A DNA stretch of 64,000 bases from Rubrimonas cliftonensis (GCF_900107585.1 NZ_FNQM01000003.1:1-64000); one strand, 5' to 3'. Counted from the first letter of the stretch, positions 37,180-46,542 are shown. Notes: generated by a model from the letters alone, not told the origin. A program made the numbers and translations.

Positions 37180-37205
37180 AGACGCCCAGCCACGAGGAGA
37201 GAGAG

Positions 37206-37667
37206 ATGACCCACACCGCAGAGACCCGCCTCAAGGAGCTTGGCGTGACCCTGCCCGACGCGCCTGCGCCGGCGGCGAACTACGTTCCGGCCGTGCGCGC
37301 GGGCGATCTTCTCTTCGTGTCGGGTCAGGTGAGCCAGAACGCCGACGGCCTCGTGAAGGGCGTTCTGGGCGCGGATATGGACGTCGAAGCCGGCGCTGCG
37401 GCCGCGCGCCTCTGCGCAATGAGCCTGATCGCCCAGGCCCGCGCGGCCTGCGATGGCGACCTCTCGCGCATCCGGCGCGTCGTCAAGCTGACCGCCTTCG
37501 TCAACTCCGCGCCCGGCTTCGGAGACCAGCCCAAGGTCGTGAACGGCGCATCGGATTTCCTCGTCGCGGTGTTCGGGGACGCGGGCCGTCACGCCCGGTC
37601 CGCGGTCGGCGCCGCCCTGCCCTTCGGCGTGGCCGTGGAGATCGAGGCGATCTTCGAACTGGCATGA
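37206..37667 (+). CDS. RidA/YjgF-family protein
   Basis: A 153-aa protein of the RidA family, whose founding member hydrolyses reactive enamine/imine intermediates of amino-acid metabolism. The pattern GDLLFVSGQVSQNADGLVKG, then LSRIRRVVKLTAFVNSAPGF and ARSAVGAALPFGVAVEIEAI fits. The key arginine of canonical RidA is represented by the HARSAVGAA stretch. It has a strong AGGAG-type site, and its stop overlaps the following start (ATGA). Confidence 0.88.
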   Translation: MTHTAETRLKELGVTLPDAPAPAANYVPAVRAGDLLFVSGQVSQNADGLVKGVLGADMDVEAGAAAARLCAMSLIAQARAACDGDLSRIRRVVKLTAFVNSAPGFGDQPKVVNGASDFLVAVFGDAGRHARSAVGAALPFGVAVEIEAIFELA

Positions 37668-38464
37668 CCTGGGCGCCGCCTCCGTCAGTCGCGGCGCTGG
37701 TCGCCGCTCCGGTCGCCCATCGCGGTCTGCACGACCCGAAAGCGGGTCGTGTCGAGAACAGCCGCGCCGCGGTCGCCGCCGCGGTCTCGGCAGGCTACGG
37801 CGTCGAGATCGACGTGCAGCTCTCCGCCGACGGCGAGGCGATGGTGTTTCACGACGAGACGCTCGACCGGCTTACGCGCGAGACCGGCCTGCTGCGGGAG
37901 CGCACGGCCGCCGCGCTTTCGGATACCGCGCTGACCGGCGGCGGCGAGACCATCCCGACGCTGGGGGAGATCCTCGCGCTCGTCGGCGGGCGGGCGCCGC
38001 TCGTGGTCGAGATCAAGGACCAGGGCGGAACGCTCGACGGCGCCGGCGTCGGCCCGCTCGAGGCGCGCGTCGCGGCGCTGCTGAGCGGCCATGGCGGAAC
38101 CGTCTCGGTCATGTCCTTCAATCCCGCGTCAGTGGCGGCGATGGCGCGGCTCGCGCCGTCGCTCAGCCGCGGCGTCGTGGCCTGCGCCGCGGCCGACTAC
38201 CCGGACGACATCCCGGCGGAGCGGCGCGAGGCCCTCGCGGAGATGACGGAGGCCGAGGCCGTGGGCGCCGCGTTCTTCTCCTACGACTGGCGCGCCCTGC
38301 CGACCCCGCGTACTCGGGCGCTGAGGGCGCAGGGCCTCGCCGCGCTCTGCTGGACGGTGCGAAGCGCCGCGGATGCAGAGCTCGCGCTGCGCGGCGCGGA
38401 CGCCCTCACCTTCGAAGGCTTCGCGCCGGAACTCCGAGCCGACAGGCCGAGCCCACGGGTCTGA
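37664..38464 (+). CDS. Glycerophosphodiester phosphodiesterase
   Basis: A 266-aa TIM-barrel enzyme that releases glycerol 3-phosphate from deacylated phospholipid headgroups. It shows VAHRGLHD, then GYGVEIDVQLSADGEAMVFH plus DETLDRLT, IPTLGEILALVGGRAPLVVE followed by IKDQ, and a C-terminal GLAALCWTVR. All metal and histidine positions of the family are present. No signal peptide is seen, so it is likely cytoplasmic (UgpQ-like). It overlaps the RidA gene by four bases. Confidence 0.9.
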   Translation: MTWAPPPSVAALVAAPVAHRGLHDPKAGRVENSRAAVAAAVSAGYGVEIDVQLSADGEAMVFHDETLDRLTRETGLLRERTAAALSDTALTGGGETIPTLGEILALVGGRAPLVVEIKDQGGTLDGAGVGPLEARVAALLSGHGGTVSVMSFNPASVAAMARLAPSLSRGVVACAAADYPDDIPAERREALAEMTEAEAVGAAFFSYDWRALPTPRTRALRAQGLAALCWTVRSAADAELALRGADALTFEGFAPELRADRPSPRV

Positions 38465-38528
38465 CCTGGCGGGCCGTTGACCTGCGCTAAACAGGCGCCA
38501 CTCTCTTGTTCTGGTTCGGAGGCGCGCC

Positions 38529-39722
38529 ATGGCGGACGGCGGACGGGACGGCACCATTTCGATCGAGGCGTTGGGGTCCATAGCGGCCGTGCCCGCCGCC
38601 GACTGGGACGCCTGCGCCTGCCCGGAAGCGCTGGACGGGGGGCGGCCGCTCGATCCGTTCACAACCCACCGGTTCCTGCTCGCGCTGGAGGAAAGCGGCG
38701 CGGCGTCGCCGCGCGCCGGCTGGGCCCCGCGCCATCTCGCGGCGCGCGACGCGTCGGGACGCCTGCTCGGCGTGACGCCGCTTTACCTGAAGTCCCACAG
38801 CCAGGGCGAATACGTCTTCGATCATGCATGGGCGCACGCCTATGAGCGTGCGGGCGGCGACTATTATCCCAAGCTGCAATGCGCCGTGCCCTTCACGCCA
38901 GCGACCGGGCGGCGACTGCTCGCGCACCCTGACGCGCCGATCGACGTCGTGGAGCCGGCGCTGCTGCAGGGCGCGATGGAGCTGGCGCGGCGCGGCGACA
39001 TCTCGTCGCTGCACCTGACCTTCTGCACCCAGGGCGAGTGGGAGCGCGGCGGCGCGCTGGGGCTGCTCCAGCGCCAGGACCAGCAGTTTCACTGGGAGAG
39101 TCGCGGCTACGCGACCTTCGAGGATTTCCTCGCCGACCTAGCCAGCCGCAAGCGCAAGCAGCTTCGCAAGGAGCGCGAGCAGGCGACGGCGAACGGCGTC
39201 GAGATCGTGCGGCTGACCGGCGACGCCCTCCAGCCGGAGCACTGGGACGCGTTCTGGCTGTTCTACCAGGACACCGGCTCGCGGAAATGGGGGCGGCCCT
39301 ACCTGAACCGGCGCTTCTTCGAACTCGTGCAGGAGCGGCTGCGCGAAGACGCGCTGCTGGTGCTGTGCCGGCGCGACGGGCGCTGGATCGCCGGCGCGCT
39401 CAACTTCATCGGCCGGAGCACCCTTTTCGGGCGCTACTGGGGCTGCGCGGAGGATCACCCCTGCCTGCATTTCGAGGCGTGCTATTATCAGGCCATCGAC
39501 GCCGCGCTGGAGCTGGGCCTCACGCGCGTCGAGGCGGGCGCGCAGGGCGCCCACAAGCTCGCCAGGGGCTATCTCCCGACGCCCACCTACAGCCTGCACT
39601 GGATCGCCGACCCAGGTTTTCGCAACGCCGTGGCGGACTATCTGCGGCGCGAGAGAGAGGCGGTGGGCGAGGAGATCGCCTTCATGCTCGACAGGGGCCC
39701 GTTCAGGAGGGATCAGGCATGA
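38529..39722 (+). CDS. FemAB-like / GNAT-fold protein (DUF482 type)
   Basis: A 397-aa protein of the DUF482/FemAB-like group, related to peptidoglycan interpeptide aminoacyltransferases. It shows [60 protein letters not shown] and [20 protein letters not shown]. The substrate is unknown; catalysis by acyl or aminoacyl transfer is inferred from the fold. Its TGA overlaps the ATG of the pterin dehydratase gene. Confidence 0.85.
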   Translation: MADGGRDGTISIEALGSIAAVPAADWDACACPEALDGGRPLDPFTTHRFLLALEESGAASPRAGWAPRHLAARDASGRLLGVTPLYLKSHSQGEYVFDHAWAHAYERAGGDYYPKLQCAVPFTPATGRRLLAHPDAPIDVVEPALLQGAMELARRGDISSLHLTFCTQGEWERGGALGLLQRQDQQFHWESRGYATFEDFLADLASRKRKQLRKEREQATANGVEIVRLTGDALQPEHWDAFWLFYQDTGSRKWGRPYLNRRFFELVQERLREDALLVLCRRDGRWIAGALNFIGRSTLFGRYWGCAEDHPCLHFEACYYQAIDAALELGLTRVEAGAQGAHKLARGYLPTPTYSLHWIADPGFRNAVADYLRREREAVGEEIAFMLDRGPFRRDQA

Positions 39723-40078
39723 CGCAAGTGCAGCGGCCGGAAAAGCTCGGCGCGGACGCAAGGCGCGACCTGCTCCCGCCGCTGGCCCAGACGGGCTGGG
39801 GCTCCGTCGACGGCCGCGACGCGATCCGCAAGGTCTATCGCTTCAAGGATTTCGTCGAGGCGTTCGGCTTCATGAGCCGCGTGGCGCTCGCAGCCGAGAA
39901 GCTCGATCATCATCCGGAATGGCGCAACGTCTACCGCACCGTCGACGTGACGCTCGCGACGCATGACGCAGGGGGCCTGAGCATCCTTGACGTTCATCTC
40001 GCGAGGCGGATGGACGCGCTCGCGCACGGCGCCGAGCATGACCAGACCGCGGTTTCTCCGATGCAGGCGCTGCTTTAG
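39719..40078 (+). CDS. phhB: 4a-hydroxytetrahydrobiopterin dehydratase (PCD/DCoH)
   Basis: A 119-aa enzyme that dehydrates pterin-4a-carbinolamine, regenerating the pterin cofactor of aromatic amino-acid hydroxylases. The active-site block [20 protein letters not shown] and [19 protein letters not shown] is complete. It is coupled to the FemAB-like gene by ATGA. No phenylalanine hydroxylase is nearby, so the partner is uncertain; the family also has roles in molybdopterin use. Confidence 0.92.
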   Translation: MTQVQRPEKLGADARRDLLPPLAQTGWGSVDGRDAIRKVYRFKDFVEAFGFMSRVALAAEKLDHHPEWRNVYRTVDVTLATHDAGGLSILDVHLARRMDALAHGAEHDQTAVSPMQALL

Positions 40079-40196
40079 CGCCTTTTCCGAAGCGGCTGCA
40101 TGAGTCGGCGGCGGGAAAACAGCGACCAGGTGACGGCATCGACAGATTGATCCGTCGCAGTCGGGTCGGACGCCGCTCTGGCGGCCTCCAGCCGGC

Positions 40197-40658
40197 TCAG
40201 CGGCGGCGCAGGCGGATGACGACGTCGACTCGGGCGATCTCGCTGCCTTCCGGGGGCGTCGGGAGACGCGTGATCTCCACGCCGTTGGATGGCGCATCCG
40301 TCAGGGCGCCGTCGTCCTCCCAGTAGAAGTGCGGATGGTCCTCGGTGCGGGTGTCGAAGTAGCTGCGGGCGCCGTCGACGGTGATCTCCGTCAGCAGGCC
40401 CGCTTCAGTGAAGCTCTTGAGCGTGTTGTACACGGTCGCCAGCGCAACCCCCGCGCCGTTGCGTCGGGCGGCGGCGTGAAGGCTCTCGGCCGTGACGTGC
40501 CTGTGCCCGCCGTCGCCGATGAGCAGCGCGGCGAGGGCGAGCCGCTGTCGCGTTGGGCGCAGCCCGGCGGTCGCCAGCCAAGCCGCCGCGACCCTCCGCG
40601 CGCCCTCGTCGCAGCCGCCGTCCTCGATGTCGCACGAACCTGTCATGCGCCTAAGCAT
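40197..40658 (-). CDS. irr: Fur-family iron response regulator Irr
   Basis: A 153-aa Fur-superfamily repressor/activator. The winged helix comprises AGLRPTRQRLALAALLIGDG, HRHVTAESLHAAARRNGAGV and LATVYNTLKSFTEAGLLTEI. The dimer domain has RTEDHPHFYWEDDGALTDAP in place of the canonical Fur HHDHxxC pattern, as in Irr, where a histidine-rich site senses heme; no C-terminal CxxC zinc pair is present. It diverges from fabA, a common arrangement in Rhodobacterales. The start could be the second ATG (40646). Confidence 0.87.
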   Translation of the reverse strand: MLRRMTGSCDIEDGGCDEGARRVAAAWLATAGLRPTRQRLALAALLIGDGGHRHVTAESLHAAARRNGAGVALATVYNTLKSFTEAGLLTEITVDGARSYFDTRTEDHPHFYWEDDGALTDAPSNGVEITRLPTPPEGSEIARVDVVIRLRRR

Positions 40659-40772
40659 AGGCTTTCCGCGCGCCGCACGCCAGACCGCGCCGCTGCGACG
40701 ACTTGCGCGGCGCGCGCGCAGGGTGTTACGGCTCGCTCAAAGCGCGGAAGATCGGTGCGCCCGAGGGGTTAA

Positions 40773-41291
40773 ATGACCGACAGACAAGCAAGTTACGACT
40801 TCGAGGGATTGATGCGCTGCGCGCGCGGCGAACTCTTCGGCGCCGGCAACGCCCAGCTTCCGGCGCCGCCCATGCTGATGATGGACCGGGTCACGGCGAT
40901 CGAGGAGGACGGCGGCGCGCATGGCAAGGGCCGCGTCGTCGCGGAATTCGACATCAAGCCCGACCTCTGGTTCTTCCAGTGCCATTTCCTCGGCGACCCG
41001 GTGATGCCGGGCTGTCTGGGCCTCGACGCGCTGTGGCAACTCACCGGCTTCTTCATGGGCTGGAAGGGCATGCCGGGCCGCGGGCGGGCGCTCGGGGTCG
41101 GCGAGGTGAAGTTCTCTGGGATGGTCACGCCCCAGACCCGCCTCGTGCGCTACACGGTCGACTTCAAGCGCCTCATCGACCGGAAACTGAAGCTTGGCAT
41201 CGCCGACGGGGTGATGGAGGCCGACGGAACGCCCATCTACCAGACCACCGACATGCGCGTTGGCCTGTTCCAGGACGAAGCGCCCGCCTGA
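40773..41291 (+). CDS. fabA: 3-hydroxydecanoyl-ACP dehydratase/isomerase
   Basis: A 172-aa hot-dog-fold enzyme that dehydrates 3-hydroxyacyl-ACP and isomerises trans-2 to cis-3-decenoyl-ACP, opening unsaturated fatty acid synthesis. The active-site block [20 protein letters not shown] holds His71 and Asp85. Length is standard. fabB and fabI follow on the same strand with 31-bp and ATGA junctions. Confidence 0.97.
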   Translation: MTDRQASYDFEGLMRCARGELFGAGNAQLPAPPMLMMDRVTAIEEDGGAHGKGRVVAEFDIKPDLWFFQCHFLGDPVMPGCLGLDALWQLTGFFMGWKGMPGRGRALGVGEVKFSGMVTPQTRLVRYTVDFKRLIDRKLKLGIADGVMEADGTPIYQTTDMRVGLFQDEAPA

Positions 41292-41322
41292 TCGGCGGTT
41301 CATCATCGAGGGAGTTCTGCCC

Positions 41323-42549
41323 ATGCGGAGGGTGGTCGTCACAGGCATCGGCGTGGTCTCGTCGATCGGCAACGACGCGCAGGAGGTCACGGCTTCGCTG
41401 CGCGAGGGACGATCGGGCATCCGCTTCGCGCCGGACTACGCGGAGCACGGGTTCCGCTGCCAGGTGCACGGTGCGCCCCAGATCGACATCGACGCGATGA
41501 TCGACAAGCGCGACCGGCGCTTCATGGGCGACGGCGCAGCCTACAACTTCATCGCCATGCGGCAGGCGATCGCCGACAGCGGCCTGACCGACGCCGAGGT
41601 GAGCCATGAGCGCACCGGCCTCGTGATGGGTTCCGGCGGACCGTCGACCAGGAACCTTTTTCAGGCGCACCAGATCGTGCTGGAGAAGAAGTCGCCCAAG
41701 CGCATGGGGCCGTTCATGGTGACGCGGGGCATGTCCTCGACCAACTCCGCCTGTCTGGCGACGCCGTTCCACATCAAGGGCGTGAACTACTCCATCACGT
41801 CGGCCTGCTCGACTTCGGCGCACTGCATCGGCAACGCCGCCGAGATGATCCAGTGGGGCAAGCAGGACGTGATGTTCGCCGGCGGCGGTGAGGAGCTCGA
41901 CTGGACGCTCTCGTGCCTGTTCGACGCGATGGGCGCCATGAGCGCCAAGTACAACGACGCGCCCGAGACCGCTTCGCGCGCCTTCGACGCGACGCGCGAC
42001 GGCTTCGTGATCGCAGGCGGCGGCGGCGTGGTCGTCCTGGAGGAGCTGGAGCGCGCCCAGGCGCGCGGCGCGCGCATCTACGCCGAAGTCACCGGCTACG
42101 GCGCGACGTCGGACGGCTACGACATGGTGGCGCCATCCGGAGAAGGGGCCGAGCGCTGCATGAAGCTGGCGCTCGCCACGCTCGGCGAGCGTAAGGTCGA
42201 CTACATCAACGCCCACGGGACATCGACGCCGGCCGGCGACGTGACGGAGGTGAAGGCCGTGCGCGCCGTGTTCGGCGAGGACGCCATGCCGCCGATCAGC
42301 TCCACCAAGTCGCTCACCGGCCACTCTCTCGGTGCGACCGGCGCGCAGGAGGCGATATACTGCCTGCTGATGATGCAGGGCGACTTCATCGCGGGGTCGG
42401 CCAACGTCGAGACGCTCGATCCCGAGATCCGCCCTGGCGAGATCGTGACGCAGCGCGTCGACGACGCGGGGCTCGACACCGTGATCTCCAACAGCTTCGG
42501 CTTCGGCGGCACCAACGCGACCCTCGCCTTCAGCCGCTACCACGGATGA
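41323..42549 (+). CDS. fabB: 3-oxoacyl-ACP synthase I
   Basis: A 408-aa beta-ketoacyl-ACP synthase that elongates the cis-3-decenoyl chain made by FabA. The Cys-His-His triad is complete: Cys162 in [15 protein letters not shown], His298 in [11 protein letters not shown] and His334 in [10 protein letters not shown]. The ATG at 41323 has a GGGAG-type site. Its stop overlaps the fabI start. Confidence 0.96.
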   Translation: MRRVVVTGIGVVSSIGNDAQEVTASLREGRSGIRFAPDYAEHGFRCQVHGAPQIDIDAMIDKRDRRFMGDGAAYNFIAMRQAIADSGLTDAEVSHERTGLVMGSGGPSTRNLFQAHQIVLEKKSPKRMGPFMVTRGMSSTNSACLATPFHIKGVNYSITSACSTSAHCIGNAAEMIQWGKQDVMFAGGGEELDWTLSCLFDAMGAMSAKYNDAPETASRAFDATRDGFVIAGGGGVVVLEELERAQARGARIYAEVTGYGATSDGYDMVAPSGEGAERCMKLALATLGERKVDYINAHGTSTPAGDVTEVKAVRAVFGEDAMPPISSTKSLTGHSLGATGAQEAIYCLLMMQGDFIAGSANVETLDPEIRPGEIVTQRVDDAGLDTVISNSFGFGGTNATLAFSRYHG

Positions 42550-43343
42550 GCGTCATGCCGATCATGGAAGGTCGGAGAGGGCTCGTGATGGGCGTCGCGA
42601 ACGACCACTCGATAGCCTGGGGCGTGGCGCGGACGCTTCACGCCCATGGCGCCCGCATTGCGATCAGCTACCAGGGCGAGGCGTTCGGGCGCCGCGTGAC
42701 GCCGCTGGCCGAGAGCATCGACGCGATCACCGTGCCGGCGGACGTTGGCGACCCGGCGAGCCTAGACGCCGCCTTCGAGCAGATCGCCGCAAAATGGGAA
42801 ACGATCGATTTCATCGTCCATGCCATCGCCTACTCCGACAGGAACGAGCTGCAGGGACGCTTTGCGAACACGACGCGGGAGAACTTCCTCCGATCCATGG
42901 ACGTCAGCTGCTACTCGTTCATCGACGTGACCCGCCGCGCGGCGGAACTGATGCCCAATGGCGGCGCGGCGCTCACCATGAGCTATCTCGGCGCTGAACG
43001 GGTCATGCCGAACTACAACGTCATGGGCGTCGCCAAGGCGGCGCTCGAGGCGTCGGTGCGCTATCTGGCCGCCGACTTCGGCCCGGTGGGCGTCAGGGTC
43101 AACGCGCTCAGCCCGGGGCCGATGCGGACCCTCGCCGGTTCCGCCGTCGGCGGCGCGCGGCGCGTCTACAAGCGCAGCGCCGAGACGGCGCCCCTGCGGC
43201 GGAATCCGACGCTCGACGAAGTCGGCGGCGCGGCGCTGTTTCTCCTGTCGCCGCTCGGCGGCGCCGTGACCGGGGAAGTCATGTTCGTCGACGGGGGCTT
43301 CCACGCCGTCGGGATGCCGCCTATCGACGAGGGCGCGGCCTGA
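42546..43343 (+). CDS. fabI: Enoyl-ACP reductase (NADH)
   Basis: A 265-aa short-chain dehydrogenase-type reductase for the last step of each fatty acid elongation cycle. It shows the divergent FabI nucleotide motif [17 protein letters not shown], the catalytic Tyr147/Tyr157 and Lys164 region ([20 protein letters not shown]), and [20 protein letters not shown] as the substrate loop. Coupling to fabB by ATGA supports one operon. Another fabI copy elsewhere in the genome is common in this group but cannot be judged here. Confidence 0.95.
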   Translation: MSVMPIMEGRRGLVMGVANDHSIAWGVARTLHAHGARIAISYQGEAFGRRVTPLAESIDAITVPADVGDPASLDAAFEQIAAKWETIDFIVHAIAYSDRNELQGRFANTTRENFLRSMDVSCYSFIDVTRRAAELMPNGGAALTMSYLGAERVMPNYNVMGVAKAALEASVRYLAADFGPVGVRVNALSPGPMRTLAGSAVGGARRVYKRSAETAPLRRNPTLDEVGGAALFLLSPLGGAVTGEVMFVDGGFHAVGMPPIDEGAA

Positions 43344-43370
43344 TCGACATGCGAAAACGTTAACGAACGC

Positions 43371-43396
43371 TTGATCTCGGCGAGCTTTTGGATCAA
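43371..43396. promoter_or_regulatory. Inverted repeat upstream of the one-pass membrane gene
   Basis: TTGATC (43371-43376) and GATCAA (43391-43396) form an inverted repeat with a 14-base spacer, in the AT-richer gap after fabI and 32 bases before the next start codon. It could be an operator or a weak hairpin. The spacer is too long for a single FNR site. Confidence 0.35.
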
Positions 43397-43428
43397 CTTC
43401 CGGTAGAGTTTTTCCGGAGGCGAACGCC

Positions 43429-44100
43429 GTGCCGCGGGATGTCGCGATTGCGTCCATGGAAGACGACCGGCGCGCACCGGGCGCCGCGGCGCCGTTGTCC
43501 TCCGGGGAGATGGCGCAGGCGCGTTGGGCTCAGTTCGAAGCATTGATGGCAGCCGACGCCGCGTCTTCGCGGGCCGCCCCATCGCCGGAGCAGGTCGGTC
43601 TGCGCGCCCGGACGGAGGAACCGACCGGTCATGCGCCGCGCCGGGACCGTGCTCGGCTCCCCGCCTCGCTGCGCGCCGCCGCAAGGCCGACCGGGCCCCG
43701 CGGGTCAAGGTCGGGCGCGGATCTACGGTGCTGGCGCCATCGCGCCGAAGGCGCACTGGCGGCCGCGGCGATCCTTGCTCTCGCGATGGCCGGCTTCAGC
43801 CTGGTTTCCGGAGTCGCATCGGGCGCCGAGGACGTCACCGCGACGGCTGAGCAGCGCACCTTCGCTCGGGCGTCTGAGCAGGATTATCTGGCGCTGGAGG
43901 AACTCATCAAGGCGGCGCTCAGCGAACCCGAAGCGTCGCGTGGTGAGGTCGAGACCCGGTCCGTGGCGGCCGACGCCCTGCTTCCGGTCAGGCTCGACGG
44001 CGATGGAGCGCCGATGGGGACCGGTTTCGGCGGCGCATCGCACCTTGAGACGATGCGGACGCTGGAGGCGCTGACTCACCTGCCGGGTGGGCCCGCATGA
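43429..44100 (+). CDS. Hypothetical one-pass membrane protein
   Basis: A 223-aa protein with no family I recognise. An N-terminal region of about 105 residues is rich in Arg, Ala and Pro and looks disordered. One membrane helix follows (about 108-130, GALAAAAILALAMAGFSLVS). A predicted periplasmic part of about 90 residues ends LETMRTLEALTHLPGGPA. The GTG at 43429 has GGAGG eight bases upstream, which supports translation. It follows fabI by 85 bp. Confidence 0.65.
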   Translation: MPRDVAIASMEDDRRAPGAAAPLSSGEMAQARWAQFEALMAADAASSRAAPSPEQVGLRARTEEPTGHAPRRDRARLPASLRAAARPTGPRGSRSGADLRCWRHRAEGALAAAAILALAMAGFSLVSGVASGAEDVTATAEQRTFARASEQDYLALEELIKAALSEPEASRGEVETRSVAADALLPVRLDGDGAPMGTGFGGASHLETMRTLEALTHLPGGPA

Positions 44101-44151
44101 AGCCGCGCCTGGCGGGCATCACTCCCTCGCCATCCAGCTGAGCGGACGCGA

Positions 44152-44619
44152 TCAGACTTTCGCGTCCTCCTCCTCCTCGAACTCCTCGCGCACGATCGGC
44201 ATGGTCATCACATGGGCGCGCCAGTCCGCCTGGGCGTCGAAGCAGGGGCAGGCTTTCGCCGCGAACTCGTTGTGGCCGTGAACGGTCGATCCGGGGAAGC
44301 GCCCGATCAGCGTCGCCGTGAGGTCGTAGAGCGCCGCCTTCTGCTCCTTGGTGCGCGTGTCCTTGGGCTTGCCGCTCTTGGTCAGACCGCCCACATAGCT
44401 GATGCCGACACTGGCGGCGTTAAGACCCCGAACATGGGCGCCAGCGCGGATCAGCGGCCGCCCGGCCTTCACGGACCCGTCAAGTTCGATGACGAAATGA
44501 TAACCGATGTCGCTCCAGCCGCGACCGCGCACATGCCAGTCCCGCACCGTCTCGACAGAGATCGGATCGCCTTCCTTGGTCGCCGTGCAGTGCCAGATGA
44601 TCTTGTCGATCCTGCGCAT
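44152..44619 (-). CDS. N-acetylmuramoyl-L-alanine amidase, T7-lysozyme-like
   Basis: A 155-aa single-domain amidase_2/PGRP-fold zinc enzyme that cuts the amide between MurNAc and the peptide stem. Expected zinc ligands are His10 (KIIWHCTATK), His116 (VHGHNEF) and Cys124 (KACPCFD), as in T7 lysozyme; Tyr40 corresponds to the catalytic tyrosine. No signal peptide is present, so it would need a holin or other route to reach peptidoglycan, which is typical of phage endolysins. A GGGAGGGG site precedes the ATG. The C-terminus is strikingly acidic (REEFEEEEDAKV). Confidence 0.85.
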   Translation of the reverse strand: MRRIDKIIWHCTATKEGDPISVETVRDWHVRGRGWSDIGYHFVIELDGSVKAGRPLIRAGAHVRGLNAASVGISYVGGLTKSGKPKDTRTKEQKAALYDLTATLIGRFPGSTVHGHNEFAAKACPCFDAQADWRAHVMTMPIVREEFEEEEDAKV

Positions 44620-44719
44620 TCTGCCCCTCCCGCTTTCGGCCGCGGCTGGATGCGCGCGCCTCGGCGAGCAGCCTACAGCAAACGCAACGCAACGAAAGCA
44701 TGGCGAAGACATGTCGCAT

Positions 44720-44746
44720 GCGGGGGCGGCGCGAGGCCGCCCCTGC
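44720..44746 (-). terminator. Hairpin after the phasin gene
   Basis: An 11-bp stem with one G-T wobble (44720-44730 with 44736-44746, loop of five) lies eight bases past the phasin stop on the minus strand. It lacks a T-run. It is the likely 3-prime end of the phasin message. Confidence 0.6.
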
Positions 44747-44754
44747 GAGCAGGA

Positions 44755-45207
44755 TCAGGACCTGCCGGCCATCGACTGCAGCTCGGCGAGGCTTTCCTTG
44801 ACGCGCGCGGAGACGATCGCGAATGCCTCCTCGTTGGCCTTCTTCGCGGCCTCGGCGAGCTCGGTCATGTTCGCCAGCGCCTTCTCCATCGCAACGCGGT
44901 AGAGATCGGCCTGCTTCGCGGCGGCGTCGGGGTTCATGCCGTCGCCGATCTGGCCCATCTGGGCCTGCGCGGCGCTCATGGTCTCCTCGAAGATCGCCAT
45001 CTGCTTCTTGAAGAAGTCCTGGTAGCCGGCCGCCGCGGCGCGATTCGCCGCCATCAGTGCTTCCATGTTCTTCTTCTGCGACTCCATCACGGCCTGCATG
45101 TCGAAGCCGGGAACCTTGTAGCTCTCGAACATCTTGGTCATGTCCGGAACCTTGAACATCTCGGACATCTTTTCCGCGTCGAAACTGAACATGTTCTTGT
45201 CGAACAT
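44755..45207 (-). CDS. phaP: Phasin family protein
   Basis: A 150-aa amphipathic, mostly helical protein that coats polyhydroxyalkanoate granules. FDMQAVMESQKKNMEALMAA, AAAAGYQDFFKKQMAIFEET and MTELAEAAKKANEEAFAIVS match the phasin_2-type pattern. It implies PHA storage, although phaC, phaB and phaA are not in the window. A palindromic TGC/GCA site upstream resembles the operator of the PHA regulator PhaR. Confidence 0.88.
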   Translation of the reverse strand: MFDKNMFSFDAEKMSEMFKVPDMTKMFESYKVPGFDMQAVMESQKKNMEALMAANRAAAAGYQDFFKKQMAIFEETMSAAQAQMGQIGDGMNPDAAAKQADLYRVAMEKALANMTELAEAAKKANEEAFAIVSARVKESLAELQSMAGRS

Positions 45208-45271
45208 TGTGCTTCTCCCATGGCTGTTTCAGCGCCCGATGCTGTCCGAACGCCCTCCGAGACTCGATATG

Positions 45272-45282
45272 CTGCGGCGCAA
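45272..45282. promoter_or_regulatory. Candidate PhaR operator before the phasin gene
   Basis: CTGCGGCGCAA matches the CTGC-N3-GCAG site described for PhaR of Paracoccus and Rhodobacter except for the final base. It lies about 65 bases upstream of the phasin ATG, in a gap that also contains an AT-rich stretch suited to a promoter. Confidence 0.45.
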
Positions 45283-45306
45283 CATGAATTGCAAGCTTGG
45301 TGTGAA

Positions 45307-46542
45307 TTATGAGACCGATTGGCGGGCGGCGGCGACGATCTCGCCCACCAGCATCGCCGTCTCCTCCACGCCCACCGAGACGCGGATGAACCCCTCGTCG
45401 ATGCCGAGCGCGGCGCGGCCTTCCGGCGTCAGGCCGCGATGCGACGAACTCGCGGGGTGCGAGAGCGTGGTGCCGACGTCGCCCAGCGTGGGCGCGAAGG
45501 GGATATGGCTCGCGGCCCGCAGGAAACGGTTCGCCGTCTCGCGCCCGCCGCGGAGCCGGAAGCTGACCATGTTGGCGTAGCGGCCCCGCAGCAGCCCTGC
45601 GGCGCGGGCGTGGTCGGGATGGTCGGCGCGGCCCGGATAGAGCACCTGCGCCACCGCGGCGCATTCGCCGAGCGCGTCCGCCAGCGCCGCCGCGGTGGCG
45701 GAGGCGCGGTCATAGCGCAGATCGAAGGTGTGCAGCCCGCGCTCGGCGAGCCAGCAGTCGAACGGGCTCGCCGTCAGCCCCCAGGTCGTGGCGGCGTCGT
45801 AGAGCGCCCGGTTGCGCTCAGGCGTGTCCGCCGCGACCCAGCCGAGCGTGGCGTCGGAGTGCCCCGCCAGCAGCTTGGTGACGGAATGGACGACCACGTT
45901 GGCGCCGTGGGCGAACGGGCTGAAGCCGCGCGGCGTGGTGAAGGTGTTGTCCACCACCAGCAGAAGGCCCTTGGCGCGCGCGATCTCGGCCGCGGCCTCC
46001 ATGTCGGCGACGCGCAGGGTCGGGTTCGAGACGACCTCCAGCACGATCATGCGGGTCTCGGGCCGCACCGCGGCGGCGATGGCGGCGCCGTCGGTCGGGT
46101 CCACGAAGCTGGTCTCGACGCCCATGCGGGGCAGATCCTGCCGCATCAGGCGCAGCGAGCGGCCGTAGAGCTGGTCTCCGGCGACGATGTGATCGCCCTG
46201 TTTCAGCAGCCCGAGAAAGACCGCGCCGACCGCCGCCATGCCCGAGCCGGTGACGACGCCCCTGCCCATCTGCGGCGTCACGCCCTCCATCCAGTCGATC
46301 TTGTCGCCGAGCACCGTCGCGTTCGGGTGGCCTTCGCGCGCGTAGGTGTAGCCGGGGCTGCGGCCCTCGTACTGCGCGTCCAGCGCGTCGGCGTCGATCG
46401 AGCGCCACGCGACGGCGGGCTGCAGCGGCGTCGTCAGCGGCGTGGAGGAGGACGTCGCCGGCGGCGACCGGCGCACCACCGAGCGGCCGTCCTGATTGTG
46501 GCCCATGGCGCGCGCCGGCGTCGCTGACGTCTCTTCGGGCAT
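45307..46542 (-). CDS. Cys/Met-metabolism PLP-dependent enzyme (sulfhydrylase / cystathionine gamma-synthase family)
   Basis: A 411-aa fold-type I PLP enzyme. Lys223 in VVHSVTKLLAGHSDA should bind PLP; GYTYAREGHPNATVLGDKID (Tyr/Arg substrate region), LEVVSNPTLRVADM and VVDNTFTTPRGFSPF are family segments. It most likely makes homocysteine or cystathionine from an activated homoserine, but the sequence alone does not separate O-acetylhomoserine or O-succinylhomoserine sulfhydrylase from gamma-synthase or lyase. I see no SAM riboswitch upstream. It diverges from the BMP transporter operon. Confidence 0.85.
   Translation of the reverse strand: MPEETSATPARAMGHNQDGRSVVRRSPPATSSSTPLTTPLQPAVAWRSIDADALDAQYEGRSPGYTYAREGHPNATVLGDKIDWMEGVTPQMGRGVVTGSGMAAVGAVFLGLLKQGDHIVAGDQLYGRSLRLMRQDLPRMGVETSFVDPTDGAAIAAAVRPETRMIVLEVVSNPTLRVADMEAAAEIARAKGLLLVVDNTFTTPRGFSPFAHGANVVVHSVTKLLAGHSDATLGWVAADTPERNRALYDAATTWGLTASPFDCWLAERGLHTFDLRYDRASATAAALADALGECAAVAQVLYPGRADHPDHARAAGLLRGRYANMVSFRLRGGRETANRFLRAASHIPFAPTLGDVGTTLSHPASSSHRGLTPEGRAALGIDEGFIRVSVGVEETAMLVGEIVAAARQSVS

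Noticed and set aside
44152-45207. Prophage remnant around the amidase
   Set aside because: No integrase, capsid, tail or holin gene; neighbouring genes are ordinary chromosomal ones and composition does not change.
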